Shown here: positions 26,668 to 34,395 of the stretch, in pieces | How the letters are laid out: each line of letters begins with the position of its first letter | Position numbering within the stretch: position 1 is the stretch's first letter | Source: an uncultured Sulfitobacter sp. | GTDB taxonomy: Bacteria > Pseudomonadota > Alphaproteobacteria > Rhodobacterales > Rhodobacteraceae | Length of the DNA: 64,000 bases | Direction of reading: 5' to 3' | Assembly (NCBI RefSeq): GCF_947502895.1 | Contig: NZ_CANNBM010000002.1 | Location: 744,001 to 808,000 of the forward strand | Notes under the pieces: model-generated | Databases searched by the model: none | What the model was told of the DNA's origin: nothing | What the model saw: the letters and a program-made list of their open reading frames with translations, nothing else | Made by a program: the position numbers and the translations under genes

Positions 26668-27428
26668 TGCGCGCGTTGTTGTTTGTACTGGCACTATGCG
26701 CGGTGACCCTGCCAGCCACGGCCGAAGAAATCGTGCTTGGCCTCAGCAGCGATACAGTCTCGATCAACACAAATTTCGACGGCTCGGAGATACTGGTATT
26801 TGGTGCGGTCAAACGAGACGCCCCCGCACCCGAGAACCCGCCCCTGCAAGTAATCGTCACTGTCGCTGGTCCCTCCGAAACCAAGACAGTGCGCCGCAAG
26901 GAAAAGAAATTCGGCATCTGGATTAACACAGACGCAGTCGAGATCGACAGCGCGCCCAGCTTTTACGCCATCTCGACCAGCACCCTGCTGGGCCTATCGC
27001 TGAGCGAAACAGAAGACGTGCGGCACCGTGTTTCGATCCCCCGTGCAATCCGCTCTATTGGCGCGCCAGACACGATCTCGAACAGCGAAACCTTCAGCCA
27101 AGCACTGATCCGCATCAAATCGAAATCCAACCAGTATCAGCTGAACGAAGGCACGGTGAGCCTCGATGATCAAACCCTGTTCCGCACCTCCATCGCTCTG
27201 CCTGCAGCACTTATCGAGGGCGATTATGTCACCCGCATCTTTCTGACACGCGGCGGGGCAGTCGTGTCGCAGTACGAGACAAGCATTTACGTGCGAAAAG
27301 TGGGAATGGAGCGGTGGTTGTACACGCTTAGCCGCGAAAACGCTTTTCTCTACGGCTTGCTGTCACTTGCAATAGCAATAGCAGCGGGTTGGGGTGCATC
27401 AGCTGTGTTCAGCCTGCTGCGCCGCTAA
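26667..27428 (+). CDS. TIGR02186 family exported membrane-anchored protein
   Basis: A 253-residue protein with an N-terminal signal peptide (MRALLFVLALCAVTLPATAEE) and one C-terminal membrane span (FLYGLLSLAIAIAAGWGASA), leaving a large periplasmic beta-rich domain. This fits the TIGR02186 family, regularly encoded next to TauE/SafE permeases in alphaproteobacteria. It is probably a periplasmic partner of that transporter; its biochemical role is unknown. A GGAGG ribosome-binding site lies within the end of the permease gene. Confidence 0.85.
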   Translation: MRALLFVLALCAVTLPATAEEIVLGLSSDTVSINTNFDGSEILVFGAVKRDAPAPENPPLQVIVTVAGPSETKTVRRKEKKFGIWINTDAVEIDSAPSFYAISTSTLLGLSLSETEDVRHRVSIPRAIRSIGAPDTISNSETFSQALIRIKSKSNQYQLNEGTVSLDDQTLFRTSIALPAALIEGDYVTRIFLTRGGAVVSQYETSIYVRKVGMERWLYTLSRENAFLYGLLSLAIAIAAGWGASAVFSLLRR

Positions 27429-28967
27429 TTACCCTATCCCGTCTTCTACCGCATCCAGCGTCAGCGCGGCAGCAGGGGCTGCGCGCAGATCATCTACGTT
27501 CAACGCATAGGACGGTGTGGCAAGACGGTTGCGTACCACCCAGATCAGGCGATCCTGCGCACGGGTGATCGCCACATAGGCCAACCGCTTCCACAAGGGC
27601 TGCCCCGCCTCCATGCGCCCCATACGGGCGGCGGCATACAGATCGGGTGCAAACACCTGTACCGTGTCCCATTGGCTGCCCTGCGCCTTATGGATTGTGA
27701 CCGCGGCACCATGCAAAAATGTTGCACCCATACGTGCGGCGAACGGGATGAACGGCTCTTCCTCATCCGGCTTTTCAATCTTAACAATGCTCGCCGCGCT
27801 CACTTGCGGGTCCTCTGCACCCATCACATGCAGGCGCGAAAACCCGGGTTTGCGCCCTGCCCCCAGATAGACCACCTGCGCGCCTTTGATCAGGCCACGC
27901 GCCTCTAGGTCCAGCCGCTTTTTGCGATGTTTGAGCGGCAGTTCAATCCCGTCACAGATAAGCGGCTCACCTTCCAACAGCGCGTCCTCGGGGGCGCCAT
28001 GAACGCGGCGGAACGCGTTGATCAAACGGATGCGCGTGGCATTGCGCCAAACCAGCACAGGGCTGCGCGCCATGAGGTCAACTTCCACCCGCTGGCCCCA
28101 GACCACGCGCGGATCACGCTTGCTCGCGTCCTCCACCATCCTCTCGAACTGCTCAAACCCCACATCGGGGTCGGCCAGCGCATGGGCCAGATCAAGGATC
28201 GGATTATCTGCTTCTTGCCGGAAAATCCGGTTCAGGTTCATCACACGCTTTTCAGGCAGCTTTTCAAACACCATCGTGCCAGATTGCCCCACAGGGGCCA
28301 ACTGCGCTGGATCACCGAACAACAGCAGTGTCGGGAAAATCTCTTTCAGGTCTTCGAATTGCTTGTCATCAAGCATGGAGGATTCGTCCACAAACCCGAT
28401 GTCCAACGGCTCCTCCCGCCGTTTCCAGCCTGTGATAAAATCACTGCCGCGCAGACCGGCTGCCGCGAGCGCACCGGGGATAGATTTGTTCCCCTCGTAG
28501 AAGGCCTGCGCGCGGTCCAGCGCGATCTCGGTCAGCCCTTCTACGTCCACGGGCCGCTCCCCGTTGCCCGCCAGCCACTCGGCAATCCGCTCATATTCAG
28601 GGTCGTACACAGGGGTATAGAGAATGCGGTGAATTGTGGTCGCAGGGACCCCGCGCAGACGCAAAACGCTGGCAGCCTTGTTGGTAGGGGCCAGAATGGC
28701 CAGCGTGCGCTTGTCCTTACGCTTTTTGCCCTCGTAATCACCCGAAACGATGTCCACGCCCGCCTCTTCCAGCGCGCGGTACAGTTCGGCCAGCAGCAGC
28801 GTCTTGCCCGACCCCGCCTTGCCCGTTACCGCCATAACTTGCGATTTATTGCCCTTGGGCGGCATCAACAGGGCATCATCCAGACCAATACCCGCCGATT
28901 GCAGCATTTCAGCCACCGCATCGTGCGCAGCAGCCTGATCGTCCGAATATGTTATGTCTGTTGTCAT
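27429..28967 (-). CDS. RecD-like superfamily 1 DNA helicase
   Basis: A 512-residue ATP-dependent helicase. Walker A is VTGKAGSGKT (residues 47-56), Walker B is IGFVDESSML, motif III is LLFGDPAQLAPVG, and the C-terminal part has TIHKAQGSQWDTVQVF and AYVAITRAQDRLIWV (motifs V and VI). This matches RecD2-like or phage Dda-like helicases without other RecBCD subunits. ATG at 28967 is preferred over 29033, which would lie inside luxI. It follows luxI by 43 bases on the same strand and could be read through from it, but a functional link is not evident. Confidence 0.85.
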   Translation of the reverse strand: MTTDITYSDDQAAAHDAVAEMLQSAGIGLDDALLMPPKGNKSQVMAVTGKAGSGKTLLLAELYRALEEAGVDIVSGDYEGKKRKDKRTLAILAPTNKAASVLRLRGVPATTIHRILYTPVYDPEYERIAEWLAGNGERPVDVEGLTEIALDRAQAFYEGNKSIPGALAAAGLRGSDFITGWKRREEPLDIGFVDESSMLDDKQFEDLKEIFPTLLLFGDPAQLAPVGQSGTMVFEKLPEKRVMNLNRIFRQEADNPILDLAHALADPDVGFEQFERMVEDASKRDPRVVWGQRVEVDLMARSPVLVWRNATRIRLINAFRRVHGAPEDALLEGEPLICDGIELPLKHRKKRLDLEARGLIKGAQVVYLGAGRKPGFSRLHVMGAEDPQVSAASIVKIEKPDEEEPFIPFAARMGATFLHGAAVTIHKAQGSQWDTVQVFAPDLYAAARMGRMEAGQPLWKRLAYVAITRAQDRLIWVVRNRLATPSYALNVDDLRAAPAAALTLDAVEDGIG

Positions 28968-29010
28968 GCGCGCGACACTACGACCCTGCGCGCGCGGGGG
29001 CCAGTACCCT

Positions 29011-29646
29011 TCAGGCGCTGGCTGCAAATTCAATCACGGGCGAAGCGCCAAAGGCCCTGTTGAACCACGAAAGGCTCTGAGCAGGAGTGATGCCAGCGCG
29101 GGCGGCAACACGGGTTTGTGCGTCCGGCTCGAACGCCCAGAGGCCGACGCTGATCGCATCCCGCCCTGTACCTGTTGTCCCCATAACCTCGGGTGATGAT
29201 CCTACGCGTTTGTAAATCCTCACCATGCGTGCATCAAACACGCCGACGAAATGACGCACACCAAATCCGTTCATCAACTCGCCACCGCCGAGCATCAGGG
29301 CAGCCGCAACATTCGGCCCCTGCCCGCGTGCCATGCAGAACCGTGTGCATTCCCAGATATGGGGGCTTCGGATCGGCGCAGAGGTCAGATGGGAGAAATG
29401 GTCATTGACCATCACAGGCCCCGTTGTAGGCAAAAAGCGGGTCGAGCCGCCGTGTCCGCCCTCCGCCGTCTCCCAAATCACGTACAGCGGGTTCAGATCG
29501 TCATACGCGTCCCGCTCATGCCCCTTTGAATCCACCGACACGTCCCACCCCAGACGGGTGCGGAACTGGTCCGCACGGTGCGTGAACATCTCTTCTGCAA
29601 GGCGTGGATACTGGTGAAGTTGATCGGCATAAATATAGCGCAACAT
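29011..29646 (-). CDS. Acyl-homoserine-lactone synthase (LuxI family)
   Basis: A 211-residue autoinducer synthase. The invariant N-terminal residues of the family are present: R24, F28 and W34 (RADQF...LGW), acidic residues at 46-50, R70 and the pair E99/R102. It joins an acyl chain from acyl-ACP to S-adenosylmethionine to make an N-acyl-homoserine lactone; chain length cannot be predicted. A strong GGGGAG ribosome-binding site precedes the ATG. It lies 100 bases downstream of its luxR partner on the same strand. Confidence 0.95.
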   Translation of the reverse strand: MLRYIYADQLHQYPRLAEEMFTHRADQFRTRLGWDVSVDSKGHERDAYDDLNPLYVIWETAEGGHGGSTRFLPTTGPVMVNDHFSHLTSAPIRSPHIWECTRFCMARGQGPNVAAALMLGGGELMNGFGVRHFVGVFDARMVRIYKRVGSSPEVMGTTGTGRDAISVGLWAFEPDAQTRVAARAGITPAQSLSWFNRAFGASPVIEFAASA

Positions 29647-29746
29647 ATGATGGCTCCCCGTAGATGTCTTGATACGTCAGGAGTAGCGCCGGCATAGTTA
29701 ACGAACGCTGAAGGCAACGGTCAGCCCACGCAACACCGACAATCCG

Positions 29747-30469
29747 CTAGACGACGATCAAGCCACGGCTCATGGCGCGCGCAACCGCATGTGTGGTGTT
29801 GAGCGCCCCCAGCTTGAAACGCGCGCTCTCGATGTACACACGCAGGGTATGCTCGGAGATCGACAGCTTGTTGGCGACCTGTGCGCGGCTATATCCGATG
29901 GCCAGCAGCGTCATTGCATCCACTTCACGCGGCGAAAGGGCCTGCTGCTGCTCCGGTTGGCGATCAGGCTCAAACTCCAGCGCCTTTTCGTTGAAGTAAT
30001 GCGCAATCAAGATCAAATCGCGGCGGTTGTCTTGGGTGAAGACCGCCCATTCTTCATCATCGCAACTGTGGTTTATTGTGAACAAGGCGAATTGCCCGCG
30101 CGGCCCGCGCACTGGCACCGAAAACCCCTGATTGCCCACACCATATTCGCCCGAGACACGCAGAAACTCCCGCGCAGCCTTACTCGACCAGTCCAGCCGC
30201 TTCCAATCTACAGGGTGGAAACGCTGGTAGCAGCCCTGAATAACAGGGTCGATCCGCAGATAGTTTTCTTGCAGGTACTTTTGCTGCCACTCATCCGAAT
30301 AAGTTCCGCAGCCGTATTGGTCACCGCTCGAATCCACCCAGTGATACACCAGATGGTCCACGCGATAGTACTCTCTCAGCGCCTCGGAGACGCGTTGCAT
30401 CCCGTCAAGCGTTGCCGCCTGTTCCAAGTCGGACAGGATGGCTTCCAGTTTGGTCTGTGTCCCCAGCAT
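29747..30469 (-). CDS. LuxR-family quorum-sensing transcriptional regulator
   Basis: A 240-residue regulator with an N-terminal autoinducer-binding domain and a C-terminal LuxR helix-turn-helix (LSPREVDAMTLLAIGYSRAQ... SISEHTLRVYIESARFKLG, 178-220). The residues that contact homoserine lactone in TraR are kept: W61, Y65, D74 and P75. The conserved Glu and Gly of the DNA-binding domain are E182 and G192. It precedes luxI and should control it. Its first 65 bases overlap the end of a small upstream frame on the same strand. I saw no convincing lux box in the luxR-luxI gap. Confidence 0.94.
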   Translation of the reverse strand: MLGTQTKLEAILSDLEQAATLDGMQRVSEALREYYRVDHLVYHWVDSSGDQYGCGTYSDEWQQKYLQENYLRIDPVIQGCYQRFHPVDWKRLDWSSKAAREFLRVSGEYGVGNQGFSVPVRGPRGQFALFTINHSCDDEEWAVFTQDNRRDLILIAHYFNEKALEFEPDRQPEQQQALSPREVDAMTLLAIGYSRAQVANKLSISEHTLRVYIESARFKLGALNTTHAVARAMSRGLIVV

Positions 30470-30623
30470 GTCCGCGTTTTGCAGACCTCTCGTCCCTTGT
30501 GGCGAACTCGGCCGTGGCTATCAGCGCAGCGTCGTCAAGTTGCTCTGCCAACTGCGGCAGATCATTGGCTTGGGCAAAACTGCGCAAATCGGCAAGAACG
30601 TCTAAAATCCAGTCATTTCGCAC
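30405..30623 (-). CDS. Small ORF overlapping the start of luxR
   Basis: A 72-residue reading frame starting at GTG 30623, preceded by GAGGA at good spacing; another GTG at 30638 is possible. The first half is acidic and helical (WILDVLADLRSFAQANDLPQ...) and the second half polar and low in complexity. It runs 65 bases into luxR in another frame, an overlap that suggests translational coupling. No domain is recognised. The dense overlap and a usable ribosome-binding site argue that it is real. Confidence 0.6.
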   Translation of the reverse strand: MRNDWILDVLADLRSFAQANDLPQLAEQLDDAALIATAEFATRDERSAKRGHAGDTDQTGSHPVRLGTGGNA

Positions 30624-30775
30624 TTCGATGTTCCTCACTAAACCGTTAACAAAGGATTAATACAACCATAACATGTATTCATTCTCGACCTATAGTCACG
30701 AATTCCCCCTCCCCAGAAATGGTGAGGTCAACAATCCCAATCTATTGATCACATTAGTTCGGTTTCCAAAACGTA

Positions 30776-30812
30776 AACGCCCCGCGAACCATTAGGTGAT
30801 TCGCGGGGCGTT
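30776..30812 (-). terminator. Rho-independent terminator downstream of ccr
   Basis: A perfect 13-bp stem (AACGCCCCGCGAA at 30776-30788 with 30800-30812) and an 11-base loop. On the minus strand it is followed by TTACGTTTT. It lies 28 bases beyond the ccr stop codon. Confidence 0.88.
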
Positions 30813-30839
30813 GATTTGGGCCAAATGGCGGAGTGCGCG

Positions 30840-32120
30840 TTACTTTCGCGCTTCCAGTGCGTCTTCCAGCGTGCGCAGACCCGTTTTCGGCGCTTGGACA
30901 AGCACAGACATGTTGCCGGGTTTATGCTCGTTGCGCAGCATCTTCATGTGCGCTTCGGGCAGATCATTCCAAGAGAAAACCTCGGACATACAAGGATCGA
31001 GACGGCGCTCCAGCATCAGCTTGTTTGCCGCCGCTGCCTGCTTGAGGTGGGCAAAGTGGCTGCCCTGCAAACGCTTTTGGTGCATCCACATGTACCGGAC
31101 GTCAAATGTGCAGTTAAAACCTGTTGTCCCCGCACAGATCACAACCATACCGCCCTTTTTCACCACCAGAGAGGAGACAGGGAAAGTGCTCTCACCCGGA
31201 TGCTCGAACACCATGTCGACGCTCACACCCTTGCCTGTGATCTCCCAGATCGCCTTGCCAAAACGCCGCGCTTCTTTGAGCCAGACGTTATATTCTTCCG
31301 TGTTCACGGTGGGCATCTGGCCCCAGCAGGTGAAATCCCTGCGATTGATTACGCCCTTGGCGCCCAGATCCATCACAAACTGGCGTTTACTCTCGTCACT
31401 GATAACACCGATGGCATTCGCCCCCGCCGTATTAATCAACTGGATCGCATAGGAGCCCAGACCACCGGATGCGCCCCAGACAAGAACGTTCTGGCCGGGC
31501 TTCAGGTCATGAGGCTCGTGACCGAACAACATGCGGTAAGCAGTGGCCAGCGTCAGCGTGTAGCACGCACTCTCTTCCCATGTCAGGTGCTTGGGCCGTG
31601 GCATCAACTGCTGGCTTTGCACACGGGTAAACTGCGAGAACGAGCCATCCGGTGTTTCATAACCCCAAATCCGCTGGGTCGGCGAATACATCGGATCACC
31701 ACCGTTACACTCTTCGTCGTCCCCATCGTCTTGGTTGCAGTGCACCACCACTTCGTCGCCCACTTTCCAGCGGGTCACGCGATCACCGACCGCCCAGACG
31801 ATACCGGCAGCATCAGAGCCCGCGATATGGTAGGGCTGCTTGTGGCCGTCAAACGGACTGATTGGCGTACCAAGCGCAGCCCAGACACCATTATAGTTGA
31901 CGCCTGCGGCCATCACCAGCACCAGCACGTCCTGACTGTCGAGCTCCGGCACATCTACAACTTCTTCCAGCATCGCAGTGTCGGGGTCGCCGTGACGTTC
32001 GCGGCGGATCGCCCATGCGTACATCTGCTTGGGCACATAGCCCATTGGGGGGATTTCCCCCATATCATACAGGTCTTTCTCGGGTGCATCATATTGCGCG
32101 ATTGTTGTGTCCAGTGCCAT
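30840..32120 (-). CDS. ccr: Crotonyl-CoA carboxylase/reductase
   Basis: A 426-residue enzyme of the medium-chain dehydrogenase/reductase superfamily. It reductively carboxylates crotonyl-CoA with NADPH and CO2 to ethylmalonyl-CoA, the key step of the ethylmalonyl-CoA pathway. Signs are the N-terminal Ccr segment YAWAIRRERHGDPDTAM, the Asp/Glu-rich insertion HCNQDDGDDEECNGGDPM and NADPH-binding GASGGLGSYAIQL. Length and insertion match characterised Ccr rather than simple quinone reductases. It is a single-gene unit ending in a strong terminator. Ecm and mch later in the window belong to the same pathway. Confidence 0.96.
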   Translation of the reverse strand: MALDTTIAQYDAPEKDLYDMGEIPPMGYVPKQMYAWAIRRERHGDPDTAMLEEVVDVPELDSQDVLVLVMAAGVNYNGVWAALGTPISPFDGHKQPYHIAGSDAAGIVWAVGDRVTRWKVGDEVVVHCNQDDGDDEECNGGDPMYSPTQRIWGYETPDGSFSQFTRVQSQQLMPRPKHLTWEESACYTLTLATAYRMLFGHEPHDLKPGQNVLVWGASGGLGSYAIQLINTAGANAIGVISDESKRQFVMDLGAKGVINRRDFTCWGQMPTVNTEEYNVWLKEARRFGKAIWEITGKGVSVDMVFEHPGESTFPVSSLVVKKGGMVVICAGTTGFNCTFDVRYMWMHQKRLQGSHFAHLKQAAAANKLMLERRLDPCMSEVFSWNDLPEAHMKMLRNEHKPGNMSVLVQAPKTGLRTLEDALEARK

Positions 32121-32230
32121 GTCGCCCTCCTGCGGGAATAAGGATGCCGCAGTGCAGTACCGCGCGCTCTGAAGAGTGATTAAGCCCGCCTGCGCAACAT
32201 TGCAACCTCTAGAGCGCCATTTTTGTAATT

Positions 32231-33640
32231 TTATGACCCAGCAGGTGCAGAAATTTCCTTTGCATCCGCAGCATTCAACGGCATACCGTCATCTGCAAGA
32301 TAATGCGCAATTGAATTGGCGTAAAAAGACACAGCCGTCTGCTGCCCCTCCATCACGGCCCAGACCCCCTCGGATTGGGCAATAAGTCCGTGCTGCTGCA
32401 TATGACGGCAGGCGCGCGCCACCTCTACAGACAGATCATCTTGCGCAACGGCCACGCTCTGCGCAGGCATCTGCGCCAGCAGCAAGGCAACCTCCGCCTC
32501 CAGTTCCATGACACCCAACGGCCCTTTGGCCCCCAAGGCGGTCGCCACCAAAGGCACGCCAAGGATCGGCATCACCGCCTCAATCCGCGCCATCAGATTG
32601 GTCGACAGCGCGTCCACATCCTCAACCTTGCCGTACGCGCGCAGGCTGACGGGATCGCCAAAAGCCACAGCAGCAGTGCCAAACCGCGTGTCATGCCCGC
32701 GCAGCCGCTGCCAGAATTTGCGCAGAATAAACGCCACCACAACCGAAATACGCGCGCCAAAACGGCGATCCCCGCGCGCATGGGCTGCCATCAGCACGCG
32801 GTCTTCCAACACGCGGTCATAGTTGATCGCCACAGGAACAAACACGATATCGCGTGGTCCATCCGGATCGAACCCGTCCACCAGATAGCTCAGCAATCCG
32901 ACTTTGGGCGGCTGCAAACGGCCCGTCAGGCTCAACCCGCCTTCGGGGTAGAACGCCTGCGTGTCCCCCCCCAGCGTTGCCATCTGCACATAACGCGACA
33001 ACACTTTGCGGTAGAGCGCACCGCGCGAGCGGCGGCGAATGAAATATGCACCCCACAACCGGATCAGCGATGACAACGGCCAAACCCGCGCCCATTCCCC
33101 CACCGCATAGCTAAGGGTCGAGGTCTTGGACGCCAGATACGTCACCAGCACATAATCCATGTTGCTGCGATGGTTCATCACAAAAACCGCAGTGGCATCG
33201 TCGGGGATATTGGCAAACACCACATCATTCTGCGGCGCCGTTCGGATACGGTACACAGCTTCGGCCAAAAACTTGGCAACCCGCATGGCAAAACTGAAAT
33301 AGGCAAAGGCGCTAAAACTTGGAACAATCTCGCGCGCATATTCCTGCGCTTTCTGAAAGGCCACGTTCTCGGGGACGTTGTTCTTCTCCGCATAAAGCGC
33401 AATCTCACGCGACACTTCGGGATCATAGATCAGCCGCTGAATCATGTCATAACGCTGCGCCAGCTTGAACGGCTGAATAGGGCGTTTGAGGCGCTTGTTC
33501 AGGCGATCAACCGCCCGCTCGAACCGGCGGCGGAAAAACCAGCGCACCGAAGGCAGCAGAAAATGGCTAAGGGCCGTTACTGCGGCAAACAGCACGATCA
33601 ATACAAAAAGCCAGAGCGGAAGCTGCACGGTCTGCGTCAT
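32231..33640 (-). CDS. Membrane glycerophosphate acyltransferase (PlsB/PlsC-like)
   Basis: A 469-residue protein with one N-terminal membrane span (LPLWLFVLIVLFAAVTALSHF) and an acyltransferase domain: NHRSNMD is the catalytic HxxxxD motif and FYPEGGLSLTGRL the substrate-binding PEG motif. It is longer than PlsC and nearer in layout to PlsB-type glycerol-3-phosphate acyltransferase, so the acceptor (glycerol-3-phosphate or lysophosphatidate) is open. The start at 33640 (MTQTVQLPLW) is preferred; the frame continues to 33688. It diverges from the GNAT gene across 62 bases. Confidence 0.82.
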   Translation of the reverse strand: MTQTVQLPLWLFVLIVLFAAVTALSHFLLPSVRWFFRRRFERAVDRLNKRLKRPIQPFKLAQRYDMIQRLIYDPEVSREIALYAEKNNVPENVAFQKAQEYAREIVPSFSAFAYFSFAMRVAKFLAEAVYRIRTAPQNDVVFANIPDDATAVFVMNHRSNMDYVLVTYLASKTSTLSYAVGEWARVWPLSSLIRLWGAYFIRRRSRGALYRKVLSRYVQMATLGGDTQAFYPEGGLSLTGRLQPPKVGLLSYLVDGFDPDGPRDIVFVPVAINYDRVLEDRVLMAAHARGDRRFGARISVVVAFILRKFWQRLRGHDTRFGTAAVAFGDPVSLRAYGKVEDVDALSTNLMARIEAVMPILGVPLVATALGAKGPLGVMELEAEVALLLAQMPAQSVAVAQDDLSVEVARACRHMQQHGLIAQSEGVWAVMEGQQTAVSFYANSIAHYLADDGMPLNAADAKEISAPAGS

Positions 33641-33702
33641 AGCGCGCACCCTTGCAGTGCAGCCGCCCAAGGACAATAACCAAATCACAAGACGAAAGGG
33701 AC

Positions 33703-34299
33703 ATGATGCCGGAATTCACCATCTCGACAGGATTCAGCGATTCAGATCGCGCGGATGTCGCCCGTCTCTATTGGAACGCCTTTTCGTCAAAACTGGGCAA
33801 AATCCTCGGCCCCGATGCGCGCGCGCTGGCGTTCTTTGCCGACCTCGTATCGCCCGATTACGCCCTTGTCGCCCGCAATGGCAGCGGGGGCGTGATCGGC
33901 GTTGCAGGCTTCAAAACCGCCCAAGGCGCGCTGACGGGTGGCGGGATGCGCGATATCGCAAGGCACTACGGCTGGCTTGGTGCCTTGTGGCGTGGCCCCC
34001 TACTGGCCATGCTGGAGCGTGATATGGAGGCTGATACCCTGTTGATGGACGGCATCTGCGTCGATGCCAGCGCGCGGGGCATGGGCGTCGGGACCGCGCT
34101 GCTGCACAGCATCAAAGACGAGGCACGCAGCCGCAAGCTGACCCAAGTGCGCCTCGACGTGATCGACATCAACACCCGCGCCCGCGCACTCTATACCCGC
34201 GAAGGCTTTGTCGCGGGGCCACCCCAGCACCTTGGCCCGCTACGGTATCTGTTCGGCTTTTCCACAGCCACACCAATGACGTGGGCCGCAACACCCTGA
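33703..34299 (+). CDS. GNAT-family N-acetyltransferase
   Basis: A 198-residue acetyltransferase. GICVDASARGMGVGTALLHSI is the acetyl-CoA-binding motif A (RGMGVG) and LDVIDINTRARALYTREGF is motif B. The substrate is unknown. ATG at 33703 follows AAAGGG; an in-frame start at 33652 is less likely because it would reach across the divergent promoter region. It is followed by ecm after 96 bases in the same direction. Confidence 0.85.
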   Translation: MMPEFTISTGFSDSDRADVARLYWNAFSSKLGKILGPDARALAFFADLVSPDYALVARNGSGGVIGVAGFKTAQGALTGGGMRDIARHYGWLGALWRGPLLAMLERDMEADTLLMDGICVDASARGMGVGTALLHSIKDEARSRKLTQVRLDVIDINTRARALYTREGFVAGPPQHLGPLRYLFGFSTATPMTWAATP

Positions 34300-34395
34300 G
34301 GATGCCGCAACGCAGCGAATTGACACTTGCCAAAAGTTTCTTATATCTACCCCGTAACGCAACAATATTGCAAAAACGATTCAGAGAGGCCCGCC

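Noticed and set aside
27927..29063. A 378-codon frame on the plus strand opposite the helicase
   Set aside because: Shadow of the RecD-like helicase, which has all helicase motifs on the minus strand.
29647..29746. A lux box in the luxR-luxI gap
   Set aside because: I looked for a 20-bp dyad of the ACCTG...CAGGT type and found no convincing match.
30743..30756. TTGATCACAT upstream of the small ORF before luxR as another TCA operator
   Set aside because: Only a single imperfect copy with two mismatches and no 21-bp partner.
30816..32141. A 441-codon open frame on the plus strand opposite ccr
   Set aside because: It is the antisense shadow of a secure enzyme gene; its translation is His/Arg-rich with no domain, and it has no ribosome-binding site.
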